A stretch of DNA of 64,000 bases, from positions 1 to 64,000 of the forward strand of contig JAQBPK010000054.1 of assembly GCA_028287565.1 (NCBI GenBank), in the 5' to 3' direction. Positions within the stretch are counted from its first letter, which is position 1; every line of letters begins with the position of its first letter. A model generated the notes under the pieces. It made no database searches, was not told where the DNA came from, and worked only from the letters and a program-made list of their open reading frames with translations. Source of the DNA: Vulcanimicrobiota bacterium. Its GTDB lineage: Bacteria > Vulcanimicrobiota > Vulcanimicrobiia > Vulcanimicrobiales > Vulcanimicrobiaceae. The position numbers were made by a program, and so were the translations under genes. Positions 27,949-36,150 of the stretch are shown here, in pieces.

Positions 27949-29751
27949 ATGAGAACCGTCGAAGTCTGCGACCTCTTCTGCGGCGCCGGCGGCTCATCGA
28001 CCGGCCTACAGCGCGCAGCCGATGAGTTCGGCGTGCCGATGCGCTTGACGGCCGTGAACCATTGGGACGTTGCGATCGCGACGCATTCGGCGAACCATCC
28101 CGAGCACCGGCATTGGTGCGAAGACATCGACACCGCAAAGCCGTTCAAGATCGTCCCCGAAGGCCACCTCGACATTTTGTGGGCGTCGCCGAGCTGCACG
28201 GAGCATTCGTACGCCAAGGGCGGCGGCGACGTCGACGATCAGAAGCGCGCGTCCGCGTGGGCGATTCCGCGCATGGTCGAAGCGCTGCGTCCGCGCGTCG
28301 TCGTCGTCGAGAACGTGCGCCCGTTCTTGAAGTGGGGTCCGGTTCAGGTCTCCAAGACCGGTAAGGTGCGGCCGATCGCGAGCCGCCGCGGCGAGACCTT
28401 CCGGGCGTGGTGCGCCGCGATCGAATCGCTCGGCTACACCTGCTCGTGGAACCTGCTTAACGCCGCCGATTACGGCGAGCCGCAGACGCGCGTGCGGCTG
28501 TTCGTCACGTTCGTATCGAACGGCGTACGCTGGCGCTGGCCCGAGCCCTCGCACGCGCGGCCCGACTCGCTCGAGGTGTCCGCGGGGACGCGGCTCCCGT
28601 GGGTGGCGGCGCGGCGGATCATCGATTGGGCGCTGCCGTCGCAGTCCATCTTCGCTCGCGAGCGCCCGCTCTCGCCGAACACCATGCGGCGGATCGAGGC
28701 GGGCATCCGGCGCTACTGCGCGGGCCCGCTGGCCGAAGCGTTCTTGGTCGTGCTGCGCAAGCACGCGGACGCGCAGAGCTGCGACGATCCGACGCCCACG
28801 GTGACGGCTGGCGGAACGCACATCGGGATTGCGGAGCCGACGCTGACGCCGTTCATCGGCGCGAACCGCACGAACAATGAAGCGCGCGACGTCGCGGACC
28901 CGATCGCGACGGTCACGACCGCGACGGGCGGCGGACTGTTCCTCGCGCAGCCGACGGCGTTCGTCCTCGGCCAGCACGGCGGGAGCGAAGCGCGTAGCGT
29001 CGACCAGCCGATCCCGACCGTCACGACGGACGGCTACACCCGCGTCTTCACGGTCGACGTGCGCCACGGCGAGGATGATATGCGGATGCAGCTCCTTGAT
29101 GATCCGCTCGCGACCGTGACGGCAAAAAACGGCGTCGGGATCGTCGAGCCGTTCATCTCGTCGTACGAACGCGAAGGCGACGGAATACCGTCTCGCCCGC
29201 GCTCGCTGGACGAACCCCTCGGAACGATCGTCACGCGCGACCGCTTCGCTGTGGTGGAACCGTTCATCACGTCGTACTACGGCGATGGAGACGGCGGCGA
29301 GCACCAGCCGCGCTCGACGGACGATCCGCTGCCGACCGTCACGACCGCCAGCCGCTTTGGCGTCGTCGAACCGTTCCTCGCAGCGCACTTCGGCGAACGC
29401 GACGGCCAGGAGCCGCGAACGCATGCGGTCACTGAGCCGCTGCCGACCGTGACGCACCGAGGAGCCGGCGACCTCGTCGAGCCGATCATCGCACCCGCTG
29501 AGCCGAACGCGCCCGGCCGCGTCGTCGAAATCGACGGCAAGCCCTACGTGCTCGACGTGCGGTTCCGCATGCTGCAGCCGCACGAGCTCGCGCTGGCGCA
29601 AGGCTTCCCCGCCGGTTACGTCTTCACCGGATCCAAAGCCGCGCAGACGGCGCAGATCGGCAACGCCGTCCCCGTCGGCGTCGCGCACGCGCTCGGCCGC
29701 GCCGCGCTCTACGCGCTCGGCTATCGCGAGACTGCGGAGTCCGTCGCGTGA
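27949..29751 (+). CDS. DNA (cytosine-5) methyltransferase with repeat-rich target-recognition region
   Basis: CDLFCGAGGSSTGL (I), ASPSCTEHS (IV), VVVENVRPF (VI), QTRVRLF (VIII), TAQIGNAVPVGVAHALG (X); seven DxPxxTVT-type repeats. Confidence 0.92.
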   Translation: MRTVEVCDLFCGAGGSSTGLQRAADEFGVPMRLTAVNHWDVAIATHSANHPEHRHWCEDIDTAKPFKIVPEGHLDILWASPSCTEHSYAKGGGDVDDQKRASAWAIPRMVEALRPRVVVVENVRPFLKWGPVQVSKTGKVRPIASRRGETFRAWCAAIESLGYTCSWNLLNAADYGEPQTRVRLFVTFVSNGVRWRWPEPSHARPDSLEVSAGTRLPWVAARRIIDWALPSQSIFARERPLSPNTMRRIEAGIRRYCAGPLAEAFLVVLRKHADAQSCDDPTPTVTAGGTHIGIAEPTLTPFIGANRTNNEARDVADPIATVTTATGGGLFLAQPTAFVLGQHGGSEARSVDQPIPTVTTDGYTRVFTVDVRHGEDDMRMQLLDDPLATVTAKNGVGIVEPFISSYEREGDGIPSRPRSLDEPLGTIVTRDRFAVVEPFITSYYGDGDGGEHQPRSTDDPLPTVTTASRFGVVEPFLAAHFGERDGQEPRTHAVTEPLPTVTHRGAGDLVEPIIAPAEPNAPGRVVEIDGKPYVLDVRFRMLQPHELALAQGFPAGYVFTGSKAAQTAQIGNAVPVGVAHALGRAALYALGYRETAESVA

Positions 29752-29869
29752 CCGCATCATCTTCCAGGAGCGCCCCGATGACCCACAAGCCCGAACCGAC
29801 GACCGCAAAGAACGCTTTGATGGGTCGCGCGTTCCGCGCTCCTGACCCTTCGGGATTGCCGGTGGCGCG

Positions 29870-30970
29870 GTGACGAAGGGGCGCGCGCTCGTCGTGAACG
29901 CATCCGTCGACCGCCCGCGTGGTGGTCGGCAGCAACTCGTCGCGTTCTACAACCTGGGCGCGCTGAAGCTCGCGGATTATTGGCGCGAGCAGGGCTTCGA
30001 CGTGACGGAGCGTCCCGCGAATCCCGAAGGCCCGTTGCTCGACCTCGACGTGCGCGGATTCGATGCGGTCGGCGAGTCGGCGATATTCTCCTGGCACGTT
30101 CCACGCGCAGCTGAGATCGCGCACGCGGCGAAAGAGGCGGGCGCGAACGTCACCGCAGGCGGTCCCGGTTTCGTGAAACTGCGTTCGTGGTTCAAGGACC
30201 GCACCGGCGTCTCGCCGTTCTGGAAGCCGCATCCGAAGTTCGACCTACAACGCGCGAAACGCAAATACGTCTACGCGGTGCGCGGGTGTGAAGGTGAGCG
30301 CCTCGACGACGGATCGCACCGCCCATGCGACTTCTGCCCGGTCATCGCGATCGAGGGTAGCGAGTACAAGTACGACGAGGACTTCATCCCCGCCGAATGC
30401 GAGCTCACGAACAATCCGTCCGGGATGCCGGAGTGGATGCAGGAAGCGGTCATCCGCAAGTACACGGTGACCGGGACAAAGCTCATCGACATGAAGAGCG
30501 GCTTCGAACCCGGGCATTTCGACGAGGCCGCGTATGCCCGGTGGCGTCCGATCATTCGCGGGCCGTGGCGCTGGGGCTTCGACCGCATCGACGAGGAGCA
30601 CAACGCGGGGCGCATGGCGCGCATCCTGGCCGACGTGTCACCGCGCCGTAAGATGGTGTACGCCATGTGCGGGCACGAGCCGATCGCGACGTGCTACGAA
30701 CGGGCGCGGAAGGTGATCGAGTGGGGTTGCGAGCCGTGGGTGCAGTTCATGATTCCGCTGACCGCTCGCGATCGCTACGACCCCGCGACGTGGGCCGACG
30801 AGGATCGGGTGAAGCTCGAAAAGTCGGAGTGGACGGTGCAGCTCGGCAACGACTTCGCGCGCTACTACTGCGGGCGCATCTGGAAGGCGTCACCGATCTG
30901 GGAGTACCGTCCGCGCATACACGAACCGCCGCCGTTCGCTGCGCTGAAACCAGCGAGCATCGCGGCATGA
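29870..30970 (+). CDS. B12-binding/radical-SAM-like protein
   Basis: B12-domain-like N-terminus (GALKLADYWREQGFDVTE...AGANVTAGGPG) and GC-x12-CDFC cluster-like motif. Confidence 0.6.
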   Translation: MTKGRALVVNASVDRPRGGRQQLVAFYNLGALKLADYWREQGFDVTERPANPEGPLLDLDVRGFDAVGESAIFSWHVPRAAEIAHAAKEAGANVTAGGPGFVKLRSWFKDRTGVSPFWKPHPKFDLQRAKRKYVYAVRGCEGERLDDGSHRPCDFCPVIAIEGSEYKYDEDFIPAECELTNNPSGMPEWMQEAVIRKYTVTGTKLIDMKSGFEPGHFDEAAYARWRPIIRGPWRWGFDRIDEEHNAGRMARILADVSPRRKMVYAMCGHEPIATCYERARKVIEWGCEPWVQFMIPLTARDRYDPATWADEDRVKLEKSEWTVQLGNDFARYYCGRIWKASPIWEYRPRIHEPPPFAALKPASIAA

Positions 30971-31004
30971 GCAACGAAGTTCTAGGAACGGAGCGGAACG
31001 CGAA

Positions 31005-31460
31005 GTGACTTCTCACAACCTCAACCCCCCGACCCCCGATCCCTCCACCCGCGACACCGCCGCGGAGCGGGTACTCTCGATTCTGAGAAACGTCGATGAC
31101 GAGACGCTCACGCAGGTCGTCGAGTACGCTGACACGGACGGCCGCGTTTGGAAGAACGACGTGGACCTCGCGCGATCGTACGTGGAAGCGTTCGCCGTTC
31201 TCCTAGAGCCCGCGCTCCGTGCCGCTCTGGACGCGCAGCCGGTGAACGAGGAGGCTGACAAGATCGCTGCCGCAATCGAGGACCGGATGCGGAAGCTGAA
31301 GCCATCGGTCTTTATGAAAGACGGCGCGGCAAACGTCATGCTCCACAACTTCGAGGTGATGGTGGCCTTCTTCGGGCGCAAGGATGAACCGAACCGATGG
31401 GGCGACCTCCGCGCCGCCCTCTCCTCCCAGAACCCCCAGAAGGGAGACGAGCGTGGATAA
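31005..31460 (+). CDS. phage hypothetical protein
   Basis: 151-aa ORF. Confidence 0.5.
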   Translation: MTSHNLNPPTPDPSTRDTAAERVLSILRNVDDETLTQVVEYADTDGRVWKNDVDLARSYVEAFAVLLEPALRAALDAQPVNEEADKIAAAIEDRMRKLKPSVFMKDGAANVMLHNFEVMVAFFGRKDEPNRWGDLRAALSSQNPQKGDERG

Positions 31461-31851
31461 CGACGACGTGAACGACGGAGTGGGTCGGGCGCAAGCGCCC
31501 TCGGATGCTTCGCATAGGCCCGACAAGCATCCGGCGCTCTTGGGGTTTGAGGGTGCGATGATGTGTGAGTTCTGCGGTGCGGAGGCGAGCGATATGACGC
31601 GTCACTTAACGCACGCGGAGGCTGACGCGGTGGGGTTCACCTACGATGCTGGTGACGCAAGCGACTCGCAGGAGACATCGGAGACGCCCCAGCCTGCGGA
31701 GTCCTGTCGGGAGTGCGGACACTCCGACGCGACGAGCAACAGCGAGGACGGACTCGAATGGAAGATCAGTCCAACCGAAGCGATGGCTTTGCCTTTTAAG
31801 TGGGCGCTGCCCATGACTTCTTGGGCAACCGTCCTCTTATTTGTGCAAGCG

Positions 31852-31986
31852 CTAGTTCTCGCGCAGCAGCACGGGCCCGTACAGCGCGATCATCTCGTCC
31901 GCGCCGAAGGCTCGCACCTCGCCAATCGGTTCGTAGTCGTCCGAGTCGAGCCCGGCGCGAAGCTCGTCGAGGTCCAGGGGTTCCAT
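31852..31986 (-). CDS. small acidic hypothetical protein (44 aa)
   Basis: MEPLDLDELRAGLDSDDYEPIGEVRAFGADEMIALYGPVLLREN; downstream of XRE gene; not in ORF track. Confidence 0.4.
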   Translation of the reverse strand: MEPLDLDELRAGLDSDDYEPIGEVRAFGADEMIALYGPVLLREN

Positions 31987-32028
31987 GCCGGGGACGGTGC
32001 CCGGTCCGGTCGCGCGGTAGTCGTCGCC

Positions 32029-32322
32029 TCAGCGGCGACGCCCCGTCGTCTCGGCGAGCCGCCGTTCGACCTTGCGAAGCCGCCGGTCCAAGTCGTCGAA
32101 TCGCTCGTTCAGGGACGAGTGCTCGCCGAGCGCGAGGTGGAGCGGGTCGATCCCCAAGGCGTTCGCGATCCGCACGCCGAGCACCATGCTGGGGTTCTTG
32201 ATCTGCCCGGCTTCGATCTGGCGAAGTGCACCCGGCGACGCGCCGACCGCCGCTGCGAGGTCCGGGATGTTGAGCGCCTTCTCTTCGCGGATGCGGCGCA
32301 TGCGCTCGCCGATGGTTTCCAC
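32029..32322 (-). CDS. XRE-family HTH regulator
   Basis: MRRIREEKALNIPDLAAAVGASPGALRQIEAGQIKNPSMVLGVRIANALG; GTG start directly follows upstream stop. Confidence 0.82.
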   Translation of the reverse strand: METIGERMRRIREEKALNIPDLAAAVGASPGALRQIEAGQIKNPSMVLGVRIANALGIDPLHLALGEHSSLNERFDDLDRRLRKVERRLAETTGRRR

Positions 32323-32727
32323 CTAGCCGCACCAGGGCGGCGGCGGGATCGTCGGGTGCTTGCGCCGTTCGGCGTTCTCGGTCGCGACTTCTTCGGGCGG
32401 TCGGCGGTCGCCGTTCGCCGCGCACACCCAGACCTCGGCCTCGTTGCGGTAGCTGGTCGCCGCCAGCGCGCACACCAGGGCGAAGCGCAAGAACGCGGCG
32501 GCCTGCTCGTCGGCGGCCTGGACGACGATTTCCGCGCCGTCCGCCTTCGGGTCCGCCTGGGTGCCGTAGCGGCGCAGGAAGGCGCACAGGACGCGCGCGG
32601 TGCGCTCCTGGGGCGCGAGCATTCCGGCCGTGTTGACGTGCTGGTCGGCGTCCCCGACAACCTCGGCGACGACGATGCGGAACAGGCGCGCGGGGCCGGT
32701 CCCCGGCTCGGTGCTGGTGTCACCCAT
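32323..32727 (-). CDS. hypothetical protein co-transcribed with XRE regulator
   Basis: MGDTSTEPGTGPARLFRIVVAEVVGDADQHVN; start revised from the ORF track. Confidence 0.5.
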   Translation of the reverse strand: MGDTSTEPGTGPARLFRIVVAEVVGDADQHVNTAGMLAPQERTARVLCAFLRRYGTQADPKADGAEIVVQAADEQAAAFLRFALVCALAATSYRNEAEVWVCAANGDRRPPEEVATENAERRKHPTIPPPPWCG

Positions 32728-32729
32728 GC

Positions 32730-32751
32730 TTGCAAGATTGCAAGATTGCAA
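32730..32751. promoter_or_regulatory. Three TTGCAA iterons at 8-bp spacing (TTGCAAGATTGCAAGATTGCAA)
   Basis: Read directly; sits between divergent - operon start (32727) and + RHH gene (32789). Confidence 0.7.
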
Positions 32752-32788
32752 AGCGGCGAACCTGCCGAAACGGCTGAAAGGTCGACCA

Positions 32789-32983
32789 ATGGCTCGCGAG
32801 GACCCGGCCCGCAAAGAGGCGGTCACGTTTCGGATCGCGCGCGACGTGCTCGCGCTGCTTCGCGCCGAAGCAATGGACGAGGGCCAGAACAAAGACAGCG
32901 GGCGCGTCTACAATCCGAGCGCGACGCTCGACCGTATCCTGCGCCAACACTACGCCGACAAACTGAAGCGCCGCACGAAGTAG
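32789..32983 (+). CDS. ribbon-helix-helix (CopG/Arc-like) DNA-binding protein
   Basis: KEAVTFRIARDVLALLRAEAMDEG...NPSATLDRILRQHYADKLKRR; 64 aa. Confidence 0.65.
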   Translation: MAREDPARKEAVTFRIARDVLALLRAEAMDEGQNKDSGRVYNPSATLDRILRQHYADKLKRRTK

Positions 32984-33021
32984 CGGTAGCGCGTAGTCCG
33001 CGTAGGTTCGCGCCTCGGAGT

Positions 33022-33334
33022 TTAGTCGTCGCGCCGAACCAATCTCAATTGCAGAAGGCCGCTCACGATCAGCAGCCCGAGGGCGGGATTGAACAGCCAC
33101 GGATTGTCGATTGTCGCTATAGCTGTCGGCTTCGCGTTGACCGGGCAGGGCGTAGTCGAACCCACTCTCACGCCTCCCAAGTGGTCGGATTCATAGGCGA
33201 TTCTGCCGTTGAGACAGAGCGCCGAAAAGGACGACAGACTGTAGGGGTTGTCGTCTGGTCCTCCCGTGACAACCTTCAAGTCGGACGAGCCTCCGACGAA
33301 TGAAACAGCCAACAGGACGGACCCAAGAATGTTC
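33022..33334 (-). CDS. small membrane protein
   Basis: MNILGSVLLAVSFVGG...NPALGLLIVSGLLQLRL hydrophobic ends. Confidence 0.4.
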
Positions 33335-33556
33335 ATGCCCAGCGCCGTGCGCAGTACAGAAGACCGAGGCACGCCCCAAAGTCGACTGGTTCTTTTTAGC
33401 GATGACGACGTTCGCTGTGGTGGGGCTGGCCTATGCGCGGGGGCCGGGGTTGTCGGCGGTGGCGCGGTGGCTTCGGCATCGCTAGGGCGGAGCAATCCCG
33501 CCGCACCCATCGCCGCCGCAATGCGGCGCTCGTCATCCTGCACCGTGAACCTCCAA

Positions 33557-34777
33557 TTAGGACGCCTTCCAGAACTCCGCTTCCACACCCAACTCATAGA
33601 ACGACTGAACGAGGCAGCATAGATTATGGCAAAGGATTTTAGCGAGAAGCTCGTTGACCTGAGCAGCCGGCGACTTCGACCGGATGCGCGTCCCGAACTT
33701 AGCCTTGATCATGGAGAAGGTCGTCTCGACGTTCGACCGTTTGTGGTAGTGCGCGAGGAACTCCTCGCGGCGGTACATGTAGCAGAAGTACATACGCTGC
33801 CACAGCGACCCGTCGCCCTTCGAGTTCGGGGGAACCACGTTACTCTTGAATGGGATCAGCGGGAAGGCGCGAGCGTCGTCGATAGCGGCGAGGTTCCTCT
33901 TGCTCATGTACGCCTTGTCGGCGGAGAGCATCTCGACGCCGAAGCCGCGTCGGACGGTCGTGTCGAGGAGCGCGGGTAAATGGAGCGTGTCGGCGGAGTC
34001 GGGTCCGTAGTTCTCCGTGATTTTCACGGCGGTGACGGCGTTTGTTTTCGTGCCGATAACGACGTGCGCTTTGAGCCATTTCGCCTTCGACATTTCGCGC
34101 CCGTACTTGGCGCTGAACCACCGATGATAGTCCGACGTGGTAAAGCCGGACGAGTCGATCGCAAAGTCCGTTTCCAGCGCGGCGAGCGGGACGGCGCTTT
34201 GCTCAATCAGCGCGGTGAGAATCGGGGTGAGGTCGGGGTTCTCCAGCGCGTTAAAAATGGAATTGTAGTGCGGAGCGCGGTCGATGTAGCCTTTGTCGGC
34301 ATATCCCCGCAGGTCGCACATGGCGCGACGCCCGGACGTTCCGCCGTAGACCTTCATAACCGCGCAGAACACCGCGTCCGCGAGCGGGATGCGGGGACGG
34401 CCGCGCTTATAGATCGGATTGTCGATTGCACAGCACAGGTCGCGCAGCATTGCGGCGACGCGTTCCTTCTCGTTGACCTGCGCGGCATTGTACGCGGACC
34501 ATTCCTGGCGGTACGTGAGCCGCAGTTGCTCCGTCACGGTGGATCCATCCGGCGCGGTCGTTTGTCGGCGCACGGTGTACTCGACCGCGAACACGTGCTT
34601 GCACGGCTTGGCGCGCTCTTCAAAGTCCGGGCACGTGCAGGTCGTGCCGCGCCGTTCGGTCGGGTCAACGACGTACGTGCCACTTCCGCCCTGCGACGGG
34701 ACGAGCCACAGCTCGCCCTTCTGGCGAAGCGTCTTGGTCGTTGCGATTTCGAGTCCGCGCTGCTCGCGTCCGTCCAC
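33557..34777 (-). CDS. SWIM zinc-finger-containing DDE transposase
   Basis: SWIM motif CTCPDFEERAKPCKHVFAVE; DDE-type core (FAIDSSGF, LSADKAYMSKRNL, KRSNVETTFSMIKAKFG). Confidence 0.85.
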   Translation of the reverse strand: MDGREQRGLEIATTKTLRQKGELWLVPSQGGSGTYVVDPTERRGTTCTCPDFEERAKPCKHVFAVEYTVRRQTTAPDGSTVTEQLRLTYRQEWSAYNAAQVNEKERVAAMLRDLCCAIDNPIYKRGRPRIPLADAVFCAVMKVYGGTSGRRAMCDLRGYADKGYIDRAPHYNSIFNALENPDLTPILTALIEQSAVPLAALETDFAIDSSGFTTSDYHRWFSAKYGREMSKAKWLKAHVVIGTKTNAVTAVKITENYGPDSADTLHLPALLDTTVRRGFGVEMLSADKAYMSKRNLAAIDDARAFPLIPFKSNVVPPNSKGDGSLWQRMYFCYMYRREEFLAHYHKRSNVETTFSMIKAKFGTRIRSKSPAAQVNELLAKILCHNLCCLVQSFYELGVEAEFWKAS

Positions 34778-34789
34778 TGTATTCCCTCC

Positions 34790-34814
34790 GATATATCCTT
34801 AAAGATAATATATC
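34790..34814. promoter_or_regulatory. Operator-like site 1 (GATATATCCTTAAAGATAATATATC)
   Basis: Palindromic arms GATATAT/ATATATC; contains TATCCTTAAAGATAATA. Confidence 0.55.
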
Positions 34815-34859
34815 AGAGAGAGGTGCGAGCGTCAACGCTTTACGGATACCTTGACAATG

Positions 34860-34876
34860 TATCCCTAAAGATAATA
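34860..34876. promoter_or_regulatory. Operator-like site 2 (TATCCCTAAAGATAATA) within promoter of zinc-ribbon ORF
   Basis: 16/17 identical to the core of site 1; downstream of TTGACA at 34851. Confidence 0.55.
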
Positions 34877-34886
34877 CCCTGGGCGC

Positions 34887-35027
34887 ATGGCAAAGGTGAA
34901 GCTCGACGGTTTTCGGTGCGACCGATGCGGCCACGAATGGCTCCCGCGCGAGCCCGGCAAAGCGCCCGTGGCCTGCCCGAAGTGCAAGAGCCCGTATTGG
35001 AACACGCCGAGGCGCGAAAAGGCGTAG
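34887..35027 (+). CDS. small zinc-ribbon protein (46 aa)
   Basis: MAKVKLDGFRCDRCGHEWLPREPGKAPVACPKCKSPYWNTPRREKA; CxxC...CxxC; below ORF-track cutoff. Confidence 0.75.
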   Translation: MAKVKLDGFRCDRCGHEWLPREPGKAPVACPKCKSPYWNTPRREKA

Positions 35028-35126
35028 AGCGGACACGCATCCTGCAGGATACACCTGCGGGCCGTCGCGCGCCCGAACCGCCGCGACCGATTGGCGGGGC
35101 TCGACAGGCGTGCTTTAATAGGGACA

Positions 35127-35342
35127 ATGGAGACAATGCGCTGCGGCGCGGAGCCGAACCCGCGCGTCGCCGTCGCGGGCGTTCAGGCAACCGCCGCGCT
35201 GTTCGTCAATGAGCGAGGCGAACCGGTCGGCGCAATCGACAGCCGGGGTAACCTCGGCATCACCGGGGCGCTGTTTACGGTACCTTCGGGATGGGAGACG
35301 GAAGAGTCGGCGGCTCCTGAACGGCCTGTGCCTCCACGATAA
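35127..35342 (+). CDS. hypothetical protein
   Basis: METMRCGAEPNPRVAVAGVQATAALFVNERGEPVGAIDSRGNLG. Confidence 0.4.
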   Translation: METMRCGAEPNPRVAVAGVQATAALFVNERGEPVGAIDSRGNLGITGALFTVPSGWETEESAAPERPVPPR

Positions 35343-35688
35343 AGTAGGCGTCGTCGCCGAGCATTGTGGGGGTGTACTCCATGTGCGTGGCTTCGGAACC
35401 CGCTCCCGCGCTAGCGTAGAACCGAATCGCCTGATACAGGCCCGGCGGAGCGTCTGGCGGGATTTGAACCGTGATCGAAACGCGCCGGTCGCCGATCACG
35501 ACGCTGAACGCGCTATTAAACTTGTAAGCCGCCCCGCCAATACGGCGATACTGCGCCGTTGCGCGCGCCTCAGCCGGAAACGGGCCGTCAAACTCGACTT
35601 CGAACGAAAACGAGTCCCCGCGCCGAACGCGCTTCGCGTTTTGCTCCATACTGCCCTGATCCCCTTCGGCTACCGGAGCGTCAATCAT
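35275..35688 (-). CDS. hypothetical beta-rich protein
   Basis: RRGDSFSFEVEFDGPFPAEARATAQYRRIGG..., 137 aa. Confidence 0.5.
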   Translation of the reverse strand: MIDAPVAEGDQGSMEQNAKRVRRGDSFSFEVEFDGPFPAEARATAQYRRIGGAAYKFNSAFSVVIGDRRVSITVQIPPDAPPGLYQAIRFYASAGAGSEATHMEYTPTMLGDDAYFIVEAQAVQEPPTLPSPIPKVP

Positions 35689-35791
35689 ACTCGCCACGCG
35701 CCTCGACCGGCAACCCGCGCCGCTTTGGCGCACGTGTGCCAAACTCGCGGGGTCGCGCGCTATCGCAGCGCGGCGGCGGGCGCTAGACTTG

Positions 35792-35863
35792 ACGTAGGGA
35801 CGGCGGCGCGCCGATCCGCGACGGGTCGGCCAACACCCTCGTCGTCGCCGTCCCTACGTTTTT
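35792..35863 (+). ncRNA. Possible structured RNA/terminator with 14-bp outer stem
   Basis: ACGTAGGGACGGCG ... CGCCGTCCCTACGT perfect inverted repeat, inner GCCGATCC/GGGTCGGC stem, T5 tract. Confidence 0.4.
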
Positions 35864-35910
35864 CGGACGCCTACGTGGTCACTGAGAGCGCAGAACGGCG
35901 CTCGCCAAGC

Positions 35911-36150
35911 CTAGTAGGCGATGTTGATGTTCCTGAGGCCCGGAAAAATCTCTGGCCCGGGAAACTGCTCATTCATTGCGTCGGTCGCGAAGTCAGAGAG
36001 GCTACTCGATTCCACGGGCCGCTTGGCCTTGATTTCGGAATCATTCTGCATATCGTAGTCGAGATACAGCGTGAAGCCGTCGAAGCGATTGATCGTCAGT
36101 CCACGGGTTGCGAGCCGCGCTGCATATGCGGCGAGCCTTGCGTCTGCCAT
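35911..36150 (-). CDS. hypothetical protein
   Basis: 79-aa ORF with AGGAGG upstream. Confidence 0.5.
   Translation of the reverse strand: MADARLAAYAARLATRGLTINRFDGFTLYLDYDMQNDSEIKAKRPVESSSLSDFATDAMNEQFPGPEIFPGLRNINIAY

Noticed and set aside
28006-29808. 600-aa - strand ORF opposite the C5 methyltransferase
   Set aside because: Composition (Arg/Val/Asp-rich, no motifs) fits a mirror of the GC-rich + gene; no independent support.
31384-33303. 639-aa + ORF
   Set aside because: Only the first part (to about 31.8 kb, Cys-motif region) looks protein-like; the rest is antisense to a plausible - operon with an XRE gene. Not called as one gene.
34790-34880. CRISPR-like repeats
   Set aside because: Only two similar 17-mers with no array structure and no cas genes; better explained as operators. 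No CRISPR array was seen anywhere in the window.
35039-35050. 12-bp palindrome ATCCTGCAGGAT
   Set aside because: Short, single copy, no clear promoter relation; plausible by chance.
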